Counted from the first letter of the stretch, positions 40,001-54,272 are shown. The stretch: 64,000 bases of DNA from Cinclus cinclus (GCF_963662255.1 NC_085049.1:19271915-19335914); one strand, 5' to 3'. Program-made: numbers and translations. The notes: generated from the letters alone by a model not told the origin.

Positions 40001-43000
40001 GTGCTTTCTGATTCACCTGTACCTCCCAAGAGAGGATCAGAAGTAAGTCTCCAATGGTTTCAAAGTGTGTATATGGGAGGGCTCCTCAGGCAGTGCTTAC
40101 CAAAGGACTCCTGACTTACCAGACAGAAACTGGAAAGGAAGAGCACTCTTTTCGCTACACATATTTTGTTTTCTGAGCATGTAGACTGAAGATAACACAA
40201 AAATAATTCTAGCAATTAATAGGAGTGGTCCATTTAGACTTCTTTCATGGCAGATACATAAAGAAGACTAGAACAGGGCAGAAGTGTAGTGATGCAATAT
40301 CCCCCATGCTTTGCCAGGCTGCAGTGGCTGAGGACTCAGGGACCTTCTAACCCAGTGGTGGCATCATTGTTTGATATGTTATTGAAAACAAAGAGTTTTT
40401 CTCTGCTTGGTTCCAGCCTGATTGAAAACATTCTGGAGAGATGAAATGCTCAAAAAAATACAGCAATATCAGTCTATTATGTGCAGAGCAAATGATTCAA
40501 TTATGCTTTTCCAAATATTTTTCAAAATTGGGTAAATAAAGGGAGTAGAGGGGTAAATATTTTCTCCATGGTTGCATGGCAGGTCATGGTCTTTGGCTTC
40601 CAGTTTGATGTACTACATTTCCTTTTCTTTCTTTTTCTCCATAGCAGATCATGCTTGGGAGTAGCTTGGATTTTCATTTTGTTTTGTTTTTTTTAAACAG
40701 ATGGTTTGCATTACATAAGGGACAATTTACACAAGTTGACACTTCCCCTTTTTTCTCTATGGCATATTGTGTGGTGGTAAAGTTGGCAGAGATGAAGGGA
40801 GGAGCTTCTATTAGGATTACATTTCTATTTGAGAAAAAGATTCATAAATTGTGGTTCCAGTTAATTTTTAACCTCCATACCTAGATATAATTTCATGTAT
40901 AAAATATTTAATATTATTCTTTACAACCGAAGTATTTTTGTCTTCTGAGAAAAATAAGTTGGCAGTATGTGATGGGCTATACTGTCCCCAGTTAGAAAGG
41001 TAAATACTGATTATGTACTTATTTGCCCTTTATTTACTTTGTTATTCATGCAATGTGTGCTATTTGAAATGTAAACGTTTTGATTTTTTATGCAAACCTC
41101 TTTATACGTTTTTTATTATGCACATAATATGCAACTTCTAGACAGATGTATAGTAAAAATCTTTTTATAAAGGGCTGATGTTTCAAGGGTAGTTGTTAAC
41201 TAAGTTAGTAACTGGCAGCATGAGCAAATTTTAGGAGTTGACCCCTGTATCCCAACTATTTAAAACTGGTTTTAGCAGCAGGTGAGCACCTTCCAATTCA
41301 GCTGATGCTGAAATCAAACAGAGTCCAATTACTGCATTTCCCAAATCTTCTCCCACACTGGAGCTCCACAGGTCATTTAACCCTTCTTTTCTTCTCATTC
41401 CATAACCTTATCACTTGTTACTCCTGCTGTTGCTAGTTCAGCTCTACTTATGGTTCTTACCAGATAACAGGCACAACTCCCAGGATTTTAGCAATGGCAA
41501 GGGAAATGTCAGCTCTGCTGCAGTCTGAGGAGCTGTTGCTGTTGACTTCACTGAAGTCAGATTTCACACCAGATGATACTGATCTGGTAGGGCCACTCTT
41601 AGAAATAATTAGAATTTATTTAGAGCTAATTAATATTTGAGAAGTGCTTTGAAAGCATAAAAATGGTGCAAGCGATAGAAGTTTTGCATTGCGCCCCTTA
41701 AAAACTGCATAGTTCTGCCTCTGAGCAAGCTGCTTATCAGTTGTAGGTAGTATGATCCTTTTAGTAATGCACATATGTATGGGTTTGTATGTGGAATATT
41801 AAGGCATGGCTGTATCTCCTGTATAAGAGGGAATGAAATAAAGATTTGAGAAAGCACAGGAGACTGCTTCTGGGGACTGAGATACAAAAAAAGGCAGGAG
41901 TTAGGATGAAAAAAATGTTCTCCGAGTCTTCTTCAACAAATCTAGGTATCAGCATGGACCAGGTCAGAATGTTTCTGTGCTTCAACATTTGCAGCACTGT
42001 TTGCCAGTAGTTTCCAAGTCAGCTACACAGAGCAGCCCAAACTTTGATGGGTTTTCCCTAATTAGTGATGATTAATTTAGGAAACTGCACTCCAGCGCTT
42101 CTTAAAACATTTGATCATCATGTTAAAAGGGAAAGGAAATGTTGACTTGCACCTAAAGCAGTGTGGTGTGTTCTATCAGTCCTGAGGCTTTTCAGCATGA
42201 TTGAAACTGTTGAACTCCACACAGTTTCTCCTGTAGAAGATGAAGAACAGGGCACCTTGTTTTCTAAACTAAGGTGTGCAAAAAATTGATTTATCTGGAG
42301 ATTTTTAGGATTTGTTTTCTTTTCTCAGGAAACAATAATTGCCAAGTGTGTATTTCCAGAAATGGGATTTACCCCAAATACATTTTCCATGTTATTGGCA
42401 AATTCTCAGGAAAGCTTCTAGACAGCCTTTTGTTTGCTGATACCTGTGTTATTTTTATGGTAATATGACAAATTTTGGAAACAAGGAATGTTTTTCTTTG
42501 CCCATTTGTCCTGTCTCCTGTGGATAATTTGTTGTAACAAATCATATTGTGTTTGCAGTCAGATGTCATCAACATGAGGTTTTTTTAAAGCACTTTAATC
42601 ACTATTTCAACCATATCCAGTTTGGGGGGAGGAAATCTGAATATACAATGGGTACATTTTATATGTTTTACATATTAGCTTGTTGCTGCTGGAAGTGTTA
42701 TAAATAAAATAATTCACAGGAAGTTATTGATGAAGTACCTAATTACCTCTTAAAATTGGCAAAATATGGGAGATGAACAAGTCAAGCCTAATAAAATTGG
42801 AATGTGCTGAATTTACCATTCATCTATGTTCTGAACAATTATTCTGATGTCTGATAAAAATGAAGCTCTCATTTAATTGGTTCCTCACATAATACAATAA
42901 AATTAATGTTTAGGAGTTAAATACCATAAACTTCCTCAGGGAAAATTGCTGATGTGTCTCTGTTTTTCAATCAGTCACATGTTTCATTGTTTAATAGAGT

Positions 43001-43783
43001 ATCCATGAGGATTGTCTTATAATTTTGCTTGTCCTCAATATCCATGTTTCTGTCTTCTAAAGAGACTTGAGTGCTAATTTCTGATTTAACTGTGTCAGCT
43101 ATGTCACCTGACATGCAGGTCATTTACAATCAGCAAATCACGAGAAAAAACTATTGACATTGCTGTTTTTATCAGAATGTCAAAAAATAGAAACCATGTG
43201 CTGTGAAGACCACAGACTGTACCTTCTTTATAATGCTAGTCATCTTCCAGGGCTACTGCTTAATGCCATGGAAAAGAATGAGCACATGACTAAATCCTCA
43301 TGTTCCCCCAGGATAAGGGAAGAGTAATAGCAAGATAGTAATAGCAAGGGAGAGAAAGAGCAAGAAGGAGGAACTTTTGGTAACCACTTCTCTCAGCACC
43401 CATGAGAATGTGACAGCTCTGTAAGGTTGCAGATGAAATGGAAGGAAACAAGGTTGCAAAATATACCAACACAACTAAAGACTGTTTCTAAATTAATTCC
43501 ATCGCCCCCGATCTCTGTGTGGTTTCTCCTAATAATTCTAATAAAAACAAAACAGATAAGCAAAACAATCAGGACCTGTAAAAACAGGCTGATAGTTTCA
43601 GTTCAGTTTCTAGGCCAAGAAAGATGTCTGGTGTTACTTCACTATTATCCATAGTTGGGCAACAAAATAAAGTTATGATTTTTTAAATTCATGAGCATTC
43701 GTGGAAATACTTTGGCTTTCCTTGGAAGCTGGAATTTTTGAATAGGTGTAACTTATTCAACAGGTACAGAAAAAAAAACATTT

Positions 43784-44150
43784 TAAAATGTTAAAATGTT
43801 AAAATCATAGGGTTATTCTGGTTGGAAGGGATCTCAGAAGGCTTGCAGTCCAACCTCTTGTTCTGAGCAGGGTCATCAAGGCGATAGCATCAGGTTACTC
43901 AGGGCTTTATTCAGTTGGGGCTTGCAAAGCTCCAAGGACAGAGAATGTATAACCCTGTTTGGACAGCTTGTTTCAACATCTGGCTGTCCCTGTGGGAAAA
44001 AGCTGATCCTCTCGTGATTCACTTTTTGTCCATTGGCTCTTCTCCTCCAAGCAAAACCCACCAGAAGGATCCTGACCTACAAGATCACCTTGTAGGGATT
44101 GGAAGGCTGCTTTTAGATCCCTCCAAACCTACCCCTTCTGTAGACTGAAC
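43784..44150 (-). mobile_element. Old CR1 LINE 3' fragment (antisense to SOX5)
   Basis: After decayed 8-bp terminal repeats (TTAAAATG, TTAAAATG, TTAAAATC) comes ATAGGGTTATTCTGGTTGG, then AAGGGATCTCAG, CAGTCCAACCTC, GCTCCAAGGACAGAGAATG and CCTGTGGGAAAAAGCTG. The order follows the reverse complement of older CR1 subfamilies. Divergence is clearly greater than in the copies at 20.3 and 61.4 kb. The right border is vague, near CTGTAGACTGAACTC. Confidence 0.85.
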
Positions 44151-44974
44151 TCTTGCCCTAAAACACAAGATAGACTAATATCTCAACCAATACTGTCCAG
44201 AGCTATCCTCAGAACAACAAACCAGTTCGGATTTCTTTTTGGAAGCCACTGGTGGTGTCTTCTTCATACTCTTTTTCTTATTAAAATCCATAATCCCTAG
44301 AGGCAGAAGCCAGGGAGCACTGCTCATATTCCTCACAGCCTCCCAATACTTTTACAATGTGTCTACCATCACACCAAGAAAATGAAAGAAAAATGAGGTT
44401 GAGAATAAATGAGTGGGGAGAAGAGATGCAGTGCCTTACCTGTCAGTTGGCCATCAGGTGTGATTATTCATTTTAAATACACTTAAGTGATAAATTGAGT
44501 GTTAAATAAAAAAGTAATAAATTATTGTAGCTTTTTGTAGAATTTGTCAAAAATGGGGGAAGAGAATGTAGAATTCCTTTTCATTCAACAGAATGTACTG
44601 TAAGAAAATGGTTATTTTGGTATTTTAATGGAATTTAGTTTACCATGCTGGAAATTATAATTTAAGAGTTAGGTTTTGTTTCATACTCTTATTCTTTACA
44701 CTGGTTTATTTTCTCTTCTTCTGTGATCTCCAGCTTTTTTTCATTTGCTGTCCCTGGAAGATAGGTAGGAGAAAAACAATGTTTTTTTTTAAAAAAAAAA
44801 AAAATGGTAAATAAGTGCCCTACTTCTCCTCTTCTGATATCCTTTTTTTTAAGAGAAGAAAATTTCAGGGGAAAAAAAAACAGTGTTCTATTGTTTCATA
44901 TAATCAGGTTCAACTTTAAAATCCTGTCAAAACATTATAATTTAGCATTAGCATGTAACTTGATTTATATAGCA

Positions 44975-45040
44975 AGTAAGACAATTGTGCCTGCTCTGAA
45001 GAGCTTGCAGCTTGTCAGGAGACAAGACAAGACACTAGGG
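44975..45040 (+). repeat. Possible ancient LINE/SINE relic
   Basis: The phrase TGCCTGCTCTGAAGAGCTTG followed by CAGCTTGTCAGGAGACAAGACAAGACAC resembles the 'CCCTGAAGAGCTTACAATCTAA...GACAAGAC' phrase found in old amniote LINE-type repeats. The match is short and based on recall only. Confidence 0.3.
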
Positions 45041-48000
45041 GGGATTGCACCATGAAGGAAAATAAATGAGATGAGTGACAGAAAAAGGAATACAAAAAAC
45101 ATCTTAAGAGTTTTGGTGAATGGTGCAACAGACAAAATGTTAACTTATGCTTTATTTTCACTTTTTGAAAAATATTCTTAATGTTTTTAACTTAAAAAAA
45201 CTCCTTTGATAAAATTTAGCAAAACATAAATTGGTTAAGAGCCATTGTTGTATTTCCACAAGTACAGAATAATTTCATACTCATGAGTTGGTAGCCAGTC
45301 AGTTGAAAATCAAGCTCCTAAACACAGGGCTGTAATTTGGTGTGTTGAGACAGGATGTCCATTTGGCTCTGTACCACAGATTAACTTTTGCAGAAAAGTG
45401 TTTTCAGTGGAGGATCATAGGAGTGTTCATAGAAAGAGTGGTTTGAAAGTGAATGTACTTCATGAAAAATCTTCTTGTAAGCAAGATCTTGGAAGATTAT
45501 TTTGGGCAAGGATGAAGGTGTGATTTAAAATTGAAAGAAGTTGCAGTGCATAAATTATCAGGAAAGAGGTTCTGGGTATGTTTGTGGAAGATGGACCAAA
45601 AGAAGGATAGAGAAATAAAATACTGGCACAGAATTGAGGATTCAGCCTTGTGTTCTGCCCTGATCCAATAGCATTGCCCACAGTGAGCACCAACACCTCT
45701 AATATTCCCCCTCAGCTCCCCCAGGCTGACATTTCCCCTTCCCTTCTTTAGCTGCTGCATCACCGGTGCATAAATCCTGTGTTCTCTTTGTGTAGCCAGT
45801 CTTGACTAAATCTGCTCTTTAAAGTGATGTCACCAACTAGCTTGGAAATAATTATATATTAGGCAATAATACATCAGCTAATGAAATAATTTTTACCTTG
45901 TTGTCACCATAAAAATCTCAGTCTTTGATCTGCTCCAGATTTTACCATATGGCCTACTAAAGAAAAACAACAACAATAAAAATCTCTGATGCTTTGTTTG
46001 TACAAAAAGTCCACACATGACAAGAGAGGTAGTTTGGATCATGAAACGACTACAAAAAATGTTTCTTTTGGTAGCTGAAAGATGCTCCTGCCTGCATACA
46101 TTCACTTAATAATGAATTTTGTAAATGGAAATGTAATATGGTAATCTGAGATTTTATTGGTGTTTTCAGTGGTACAGACTTGTGAATGGCTTGGGAAATA
46201 CCTGTTTCTAAGAAGTGTATGTCTTGTCCCACATTCCTGAAATGTTCCTAGAGCTTGGGAAAAAATGTAGCTACTTCTTACATCTAAAAATAAGATATTT
46301 ACTGAAGATGTAGTTAAATATTTAAGACATGCATTTCCCAGATTTTAGAATTAGCTAAAACAGCTTAGTCAATAAATTAGCTCTGATACTGGGATCAATT
46401 TAAGGATAGTAGAAAGTTGTAATATGTTCTGGGGTAACAGCAAAAAATGTGTATTTATCAGATAAGACCTGAGATCTTTGTTAATATTTTGAGGGCTGGC
46501 AGTTGCTCATGCACTGTGTGGTGTCAATATGTGCGTGCTTGGCATCTTCATGGATAGGGTCCCAAAACCTTCCTGGGGTCTGAAGTGTCTGAAGAGTTGT
46601 CTGTGGGTTTTAATCTTGGCTGTTCCACTGGGTTATTGGTGGGAATAGTGGGATTTATGAATTAGCATGATGGTCTGAAGTTATAAATGTATGTGGAGAG
46701 AAATGTGGGAGGGTGCATGGAAGCTGTTTTTTTAATATATGTGTTTTAATACAAATAATTCAAAACTAGAAATTTAATGAACTGTAAGAATCAGCATCCT
46801 ATTGAGAAACTTTTCTTTAATTCTTTTCTTTCTTCAGTTGAAAAATTAAAAATATTTTCTTCTTTCATGGCTGCTTTTTGATCAGAATGTCTTCTTTAAG
46901 AGAGACTTTTGGAATGATGCTGTGGAAGCAGCTAAGCACCATTGTCCCTGACTCTCTGAGCACTGTTTCCTTTTTCTCTGTGTCTTCACATGTTTAAGGC
47001 CCACTGTTTAGGTCACAGAATAGCTCCCCAGAAAATGTCAGGCCAGAAATGTTTTTGATTCAGTCCATGGTAGGAAAAGGAAGGTGGGTGCCTCAGAAAG
47101 CAAAATAAAATTGGAAAATGTAAAAAAATTATGTTCTCTGGGGAAGAAAAAGAAAGCCAAGCATGTCAGGAAATCTGTTGCCCATTGACAAATAAATAAA
47201 TAGAAATGTTGTGGCCTGAAGCTGGGGCAAAGACACTTGGGAATGGGGATGCCTGGGTGGACATTTTAGTTTGAATTGCTTGGCTGGTCAGCCTTGAAGG
47301 ACTGTGAGGCTTCAGTCAACAAAGAAATACTTAAGATGTTCTTAAATATAAACGTGCACAGTTATTTAAGTTAAATATCTGTTAAGGTGCTTTGACAGAC
47401 CAGCTTCTGCTGGTCCTCCATTACTAGAAGTTGTGGTATTTAATTCTTAACAGGAGGAGATCAAAATCCTTGAATGAAAAGGTCTAAAGAAGGTTACGTT
47501 ATCAAAGGGGAAGATAAACATTTGCAACTTAACTGAATGTGTGTACATCAACACAGCTAATTTCTTGCATTTCAAAAAAAAATAGATTAATTTATTTTTC
47601 TTTGTTTTCCATTTCCTGTAACTCTAAGGCTTGATAACATTTGAAACTTTAATTCAATAATATTTATTAATAATTGTACAGAACACCCTGCATTACCTCC
47701 TTAATTGTCTTTTTATTTTTTTGCCCGGTTCATTCCAAAAAGCACAATAACAGGAAAAACTTTTAATCTACCATTTCAGTGAAAGGTACAGCAACATTTA
47801 GGTAGATTTTCCTGACAGAGTATTCTGCTTTTTCCGTAGTCTTATTTCTCGTGGCTGTTTTTGTGCTACAGAATCAGGCATGCCACCAGAACATAGGGAT
47901 ATACAGAAATGCTCTAGTGAGCTTAGTTTGGTGGAAAGTGTTAAAACATTTTATCACTTGAAGAAGCAATATAATATGTGTAACATTTCTTACTATTTTT

Positions 48001-48872
48001 GCTAGTTTTCTTAATGGTTTTGTGGATGGGGTAGTATGAAGTTTATTTTATCAAATCAGATATGTTAGAAGTGACCAAAAGTCAGCTCTACATACCATTA
48101 AAACATGCCGGTCTCCATCTCAATTTTTGCCATTTCAGGTAATTTTCCTTCATAAATGCCTGCAATTTTTCTTAAAACCTTTACTGGCTCCCTTTATCTC
48201 ATTAAGCACAATGCAGTTCTTACTAAAACTGAAGTAGTTTTCCTTCAGAAGCAAAATTTAATCTTGAAGTGAAGTGGAAGGTGGTGCAGGGATTTCAAAG
48301 GCTTGTATCTGATTTCCTTAGCTTCACATGCTTTTTCCTGTTGTAGGATCTAACCCTGCCACTAAAGGGAGATTTTTTTTTTTTCTTGCCTGGAAGAAAA
48401 CAGTAGTGAGTTGAGTGCCATTTCTGCTCTGCGTGAGGCTCAGTTTACTAACAGTGAGAGGAGTTTAGTTAACTTCATATTTTGGACAAGCTTGTAAATT
48501 TGTTCCCGTCTAATGCTGTGATCTTATCAAGGTTGTACTGTTTTCCTATTCTTCTCCTCCACCCCCATCTTCTTTCTTTCCTTTTTTTGAAGTGCAGCCT
48601 TCTGATCAATGTGCACTTTTTTTTCCATTTCCCTAAATACATCATGAAAAAGGATGAGGTTTCCGCCTTAATTGCTTGTGCCTTTTATTCACATTCCTCT
48701 CTCAGCCAGAATTGTGAAAAGAGTGTTAGTAAAAGGCTGCACAATAGAGCTTTTCATTAAGCCTCAACAAGGCACACAAAAGAAGGCTTTTGGAAAGAGT
48801 GAATGCAGGACTTTAATTTGCAGGTGGAGAGTAGATAAAAGGTGCTGACGCCTCTATTATTCTCTTACTTAG

Positions 48873-48958
48873 GTGACCCCTACCCCGTTCAGCTGATCCC
48901 AACTACCATGGCAGCTGCTGCCGCAGCAACACCGGGCTTAGGCCCACTCCAACTGCAG
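48873..48958 (+). CDS. SOX5: SOX5 internal coding exon B (partial gene)
   Basis: This is the next SOX5 exon after the one ending at 37059. It is 86 nt long. The acceptor is TTACTTAG|GT and the donor is CTGCAG|GTAAGT. The first two bases complete the Ser codon begun in the previous exon, followed by 28 codons: [12 protein letters not shown], six alanines, then [10 protein letters not shown]. It ends in phase 0. From memory this matches vertebrate SOX5; the paralogue SOX6 has NYPVQFIPSTM and a shorter alanine run. The segment is a proline/alanine-rich linker between the first coiled-coil/Q-box region and the part that continues QLYAAQLAAMQV in the known protein; that following exon was not found in the window. 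The alanine run is encoded by mixed GCA/GCT/GCC codons, which makes simple slippage less likely. An antisense solo LTR begins 277 bp after the donor. Confidence 0.96.
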
Positions 48959-49235
48959 GTAAGTCCCAGCACAATGTAGAGGAGGCAAAGGTTAAGTAAA
49001 TATGAAAACCAGTTTTCTCTTCCTTTGGAACACAATGCAATTAACAGGGGTTCTTGGGCTGTTCTTTTCAAATAAAATTTGCATCTGAAGCAAGAGAGTC
49101 ATCAAACGATAACACATTTTCCTTTTACCTTGCTGCAAGTTTTTGTTACATTTTTGTGTCTCTGTTGCCAATTTAACTACTTTTCGGTTTGTACTTTGAA
49201 TTTCCTCATAGCAGTACCTTTGCTTTTCTTATTGA

Positions 49236-49785
49236 TGTGGTTTAACCCCAAACAACTCAGTACTACGTAGCCGTTAGTTAACTTCCCAAAAGTGGGGTGG
49301 GTAAGAGAATTGGGAAATACAAGGTAAAACCTATGAGTTAAGAACAGTTTCATAATTGATATAAAGTAAAATACAGTAATAGTAATGGCAACAATTATAA
49401 TGAAAAAGAGAGAAGAATAAAACCCAAGAAAACAATTGCTCTCCACCTGCTGACCAGTGCCCAGCATGTCCCCAAGCAGTGGTTGACCCCTCCTGAGCAA
49501 GTTTCCCCAGTTTATAAACTGAACATGATGTTCTCTGGTATGGAATATTCCTTTGGCCAGTTCAGGTCAGCTGTCCCAGCATAGCTGCCTCACAGTGTTT
49601 TTGTGCAGCTTCTGACAGACAGAGCATGGGAAACTTGAGAAATCCTTGATTTAGGGTAAGGACTACTTAGCAACAGCCAAAACATCAGTGTGTTATCAAA
49701 TGTTATTCTCATCCTAAATCCAAAACACACCACTGTACCAGCTACGGAGAAGAAAGCCAGTGCTATCCCTGCTGAAACCAGGACA
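49236..49785 (-). mobile_element. Solo LTR of an avian endogenous retrovirus, antisense
   Basis: The element runs from TGTGGTTTAACCCCA to GCTGAAACCAGGACA, so on the - strand it starts TGTCCTGGTTTCAGC and ends GGTTAAACCACA with TG...CA termini. On the - strand it keeps AGCTGGTACAGTGG, TTTTGGATTTAGG, GGGACAGCTGACCTGAAC, GGAATATTCCATACC and TATAAA (49511-49516 on the + strand as TTTATA). These match, with clear divergence, a common LTR family of bird genomes (recalled). No target duplication is evident directly at the ends and no internal viral genes remain. It lies 277 bp past the exon B donor, and its promoter side points toward that exon. Confidence 0.85.
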
Positions 49786-49917
49786 CTTTTCCATTAGATC
49801 GTTCTCATGCAGGCTGTAAAATACCAAAAGGAAATGGATTGTCAGGCAGAAAAGCTCTGTCCTGACAAGCACTTTTAAACTGCTTAGAAGTCGTTAACAT
49901 GATTATGTCCTTTTAGG

Positions 49918-50020
49918 CCATAAGCTCTTCAGAGCAATAACTCGTCCCTCCTACTGTGTTTTATTGTACCCAGAGCATTTTAGGCACTGCTGTATTGCAG
50001 ATAATTAGCGATTATTCTAA
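49918..50020 (+). repeat. Ancient retroposon 3'-tail relic (L2/MIR/CR1-type)
   Basis: CATAAGCTCTTCAGAGCAAT, CTCGTCCCTCCTACTGTGTT, TTGTACCCAGAGCA, TTAGGCACTGCTGTATTGCAG and ATAATTA follow the order of a widespread amniote retroposon tail (TGTAAGCTCTTTGGGGCAGG ... TGTACAGCGCCTAGCACA ... GGCGCTACTGCAATACAAAT). It is strongly diverged, and the exact family is not fixed by eye. Confidence 0.45.
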
Positions 50021-53000
50021 TTTAACATAGACAATTACAAAACAGGTGTAAAGATACTAAAGGGTTTGAGTTTTTTTCAGCTACATTAGAGGTGACCTGG
50101 TAGCCAGATATATCTGATTCGGACTGTCAGCATTCTGAATTTTGGAGCATTAGGATGTCCATGGGTCTTAATGATAGCAAGTCTTTGGATATTCCTGATC
50201 AGCCCTTTGCATAACCCTTGTCAAGTCATTGGAATTAAGCAAATGTCCATTGCCCCTATGTGAATTTTGCTACCTGTTGTGTATGCCTGGCTGGTAGGAT
50301 GAAGCCAAATAATAATTTTGACTGAGAGGAAGTCAAAGTCCAAATCATCTCTAATGCTGCAAAGTCTGGATTACCTACTCCAGTAAATTTTCTGGATTGC
50401 CTAGAAAGGAGTCTACTCCTTTCTAGAAACAAAAAAGCCCCAAGCTCTCCATTGCAAATGCATCTCCCTGCTCATTATTATTTGCCAAGTCACATGGAAC
50501 AGCAGAGCTTTATACCTGCTAGGAAAGGCTCAGCATTTATAACTAGGATGTGTAAAATGCATTTGCCAGCTCAGTTTGGCCCGCATCAGTATGAAGTAGA
50601 CATCAGATATTTCAGTTGTTTGGCCAGCGTACTAGAGCGTGGGACATAGTTCTGGGGAAGATTTTTTTTTTTAATTTTATTTTAACACAGCCAGCGGAAG
50701 TTAGCTGAGTTCCACAGAAATAGCTGCCAGTGTGTAAGCTGACACATTCCATGCACCACAGAGGTTAATACATTCATTCCTATTGTGCCTTTGTATGAAA
50801 AGCAACATTGTCTGTCTGTTAGTTTCTGATTCTCTGAATTACAAATACTGTAGGCAGCTTAAGAATCATGGAAGCCACATAAGTCATCCCTCTGAAATGA
50901 GTTTTGAGGCATAACATCAGTATTGATAAAGTGCATATAATAGCCAAACACACAAGAACGGACATAGTAAGGAAGGAGGGAGGGAAAAAGGAAAAACAAA
51001 CATGGAGCTAGCTAGCAATGCAAAAACAGCAGTCTGATTCTACTTTTTATTTTTGCAGTCTTTCAAACTAGTCCTAAAATAATGCATCAGTGCTCTGGTG
51101 CGATGGTAGGATGGTTTACTTTCATTCCAGGACCAGCTTTGGGCTGTATCTATGCATGCTGTGAGCTGAAGTATCCTGATTAAAATAGACTTTATCACAA
51201 CAACAGTTTTCTTGTTAAAAGGTGGGCTTTGTGCAAAAGTGACTGCAGTCGTAGGTATCTTAGGATGGGTTTAGGTTATGGAAAAGTTGAGAGCCTCAAA
51301 GGCCTCTTGTTCCTGTGCAGAGAACATTAAAATGAAAATATTGACCAAATTCACCTATGTTGTTTTGCCACATGTCTGGAATTAGAGGGAGAGTTTGGCA
51401 ACTGGTCAGTGGGAGTGGCTCAAATTACTAACTTAGTAGACTCTCATAAATTTTTCAGATCTGATCTCTAAGGGCATGTATATACTAGAAATAAACTGAA
51501 GCTGATTTTTCTTCACATCTTAACAGTGGTTTTTAGCTATCATTGCAATATATCTGATAGAAATTGGACATGCCTCTTCTGGTGCTATTTGAAAGAGTCA
51601 TGCTAGATTTACTTCTGGAAAGGTTTTATCATACAGGACTTAAAATGGATGCTCACTTATGCTAGCTAACATGAATGGAGCTCAACTTGGTTGCTAGACT
51701 AGAAAGAATGTGCCTTCAAAAACTGTTCAAATCCAATTTAGCTCAGTGATGACTTTGTTGAGTCATAAAGAAAGATTGATGATGTTTTTGGTCCAAACCC
51801 ACCTTTAAAAGGCTTTGCAGTCTCTTTCAAGAAGGAACTCTTCTTACTTCAGACATTCCCCTTCATTACTTACAATTCTGAAGTTCCTACACACCCTCTG
51901 TCATCTGGTCATCAGACAGTAAGAGGTCAGAAAAGTGGAATGTTCCTTCTTTTCTTCTTTCTCTATCCTCCCTATCACTCATCTTTCAGACTTTGTGTAC
52001 TTAAAGCAGGGGAGATCAAAGGACCTGACACAATGCTCAGTTTGTTGCTCCCAGTAAAATTCGATATACAACATTATCTCAGTGAAGACAAAGCCAAGGA
52101 ATTTTTCTTGTTTGTTTATGTAACAATAAACACGTCTTTGTTATTTCGCTAGAGAATTTTAAGTCAGGTCATGGCTTTAGTAGTGTACTGTGAGATCAAC
52201 AGGAAGTACTTTTTTTATCCCTAGTTGTCAAAATTGAATTTTTATTTTTGTAAATGAAATGCATGCTGTATTTATAGAAGAAGAACTAGCACCTGATGGT
52301 TTTTCTGTGGCAAAGAAACTCTTTGTTAGTGAAAACATAATCTCTCATTTGAAATGCCCTGTTGATTTGCAGTGACAGCTTTGTAATCCAAAGCCCTCTG
52401 TTTCTCTCCCCAACTTGGAGTCCCCACTCACCCACTGGGATGTGCAGATTCTGTCATCTGATATTTGCCCCGATTAGCCATGAGGGATTGCCTTGATTTC
52501 CAGCATTTGCAGAGGGACTAATGACTCAAGGAGACTGGCAGCTAAAACTTACATTAGATGATGTAAAGGAAGTAGGTGGATGGGGCCATGTTGGAAAAGC
52601 TGGAACTAACACAGTGCAAGCTTGAACCTGTCCTCTGATGAAGTGCTGTCTATCAGCCCTGTATATTCACTCATTCCCACTTCTTATGACAAAAATGCCA
52701 TTTGAGGGGGAAAAAAGTGGTTTTAGCTTTTCTCTGTTACAGAGAAAACTCAGTCCTGAACATTGCTGCGGTGAAATCCCTCTGGGTAAGCACATGGGTT
52801 TTTTATGTCAATTTTTTCTCCTTGCAAACATCATCTGGTCTCATTCTTCATGAGTGGTGCAGGATGGCAATTATGTTTCAAATAAATGAGAAAAAACCTG
52901 AACATAAATTGTCACTGTGTTTTATTGAATAAGGCTAATGACTCAAAAGTATTGCTCTATGCCTTATATGAACATGATGATTTCCTGTATGATTCAGCAG

Positions 53001-54253
53001 ATGAGGGAATTAAGTTCTTCCATCTTGAAGATCAACATTCAAAGCTGTAAACATAGATGTGGTGCAACAAGTTCTGCATAAAACTAAACTGGACTGGTTT
53101 ATTCTGGTACCAGTCATCTTGGGCATAGCTAAGTATAAAATAAATGTTTTCATAAGTCTGAGAAAATTCTTTATAAAATTGTATCTGAAATTTTCTGATA
53201 AAAGTATTTTGTGAATAGTTTCTGAGCATTAGGAAACAAAGGAGCTAATCATACAATGTGAGAGGAATCTGCACCATTGGGAGTGGGAATGGTTCAGATT
53301 TCCCAGATTGCTTGTTTGATAACCAGATAGTGACAACAACTGATTAATTGGCAGTAACACAAATGCTGTATATACCCATAACTCTATTGAAAGATAATGC
53401 TGGATGAATAATGACAGCTGCCTCTGTCGTCTTACTGTATGGACATTTTGTGTCCTGTCAAAACAGTATAGCAGTCTGATGTAATACAGACTTCCTGCAA
53501 ACATCTGCTCTTGGAAAAAAAAAAACACCCCAAAAAGTTTGGAGTGTCAGCATTCAAACTTTCTTCCCTCCTCATCTTAGCATGAAACAGGACTTCATAA
53601 TTATTAGTGTTTGTGTTCAACACGATGTCCAAATCTGTCACTGTATGAATCAAGAGAACCTCCCATCAGTGTCTAAGTGTGAAAGCATTTTAGCTGGGTC
53701 TCAGTTCTGAACACCAGTCATTAGGAGAGTTCTGTATTCTGCAACTATTTGTATAAAGATGATGAGCATATTCAGACCTCAAACAGTCTGGCCAAGTTTT
53801 TTAGTCTCTACTCCCAATATTAAGTACTTGGGTCAATTACTTTTTTCTTACTACAAACCTATTCTCTTAGTTGTGTGGTAAGATGCATACCAAGGGCTGA
53901 ATTTAAATGTAATTTTAAAAATTGGAAATATTTGGGCCTCAAGCAAGCACTGATGTAAGAAATTAGATTTTGAGAAAAATTAAGCCAGTTTGGAGTTTGA
54001 GGGCTTTGCAAAGTTGTTCATCCTGCTGTTATTTAGGTGTCAGTACAAATTTTCCTTTGGAAAACCTTGCTTCTATATACCTTAAGGATCCATAATCACT
54101 GGAAAGGATAGAGCACTTTAACAAGTGTGCAGTTACTGATCAAGAGGCAGTGTTCCAATGGTCATACAAGTATTCCATAAAACTTCTGTTGCCTATGAAA
54201 CATAAGTAAAGCATGAAGTAAAAGTAAAATTAAAGCCTTCTCAGACAGATACC

Positions 54254-54272
54254 TTTTTTTTTTTTTTTTTTT
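54254..54272 (+). repeat. T19 homopolymer
   Basis: Nineteen consecutive T follow ACC and precede AACAT. No retroposon body is recognisable on either side. Confidence 0.9.

Noticed and set aside
52741..52795. Exon-like segment: TTACAG acceptor and GGTAAGC donor around about 45 bases
   Set aside because: It does not match any SOX5 residues that I know and is short. Such splice-like pairs are common by chance in long introns.
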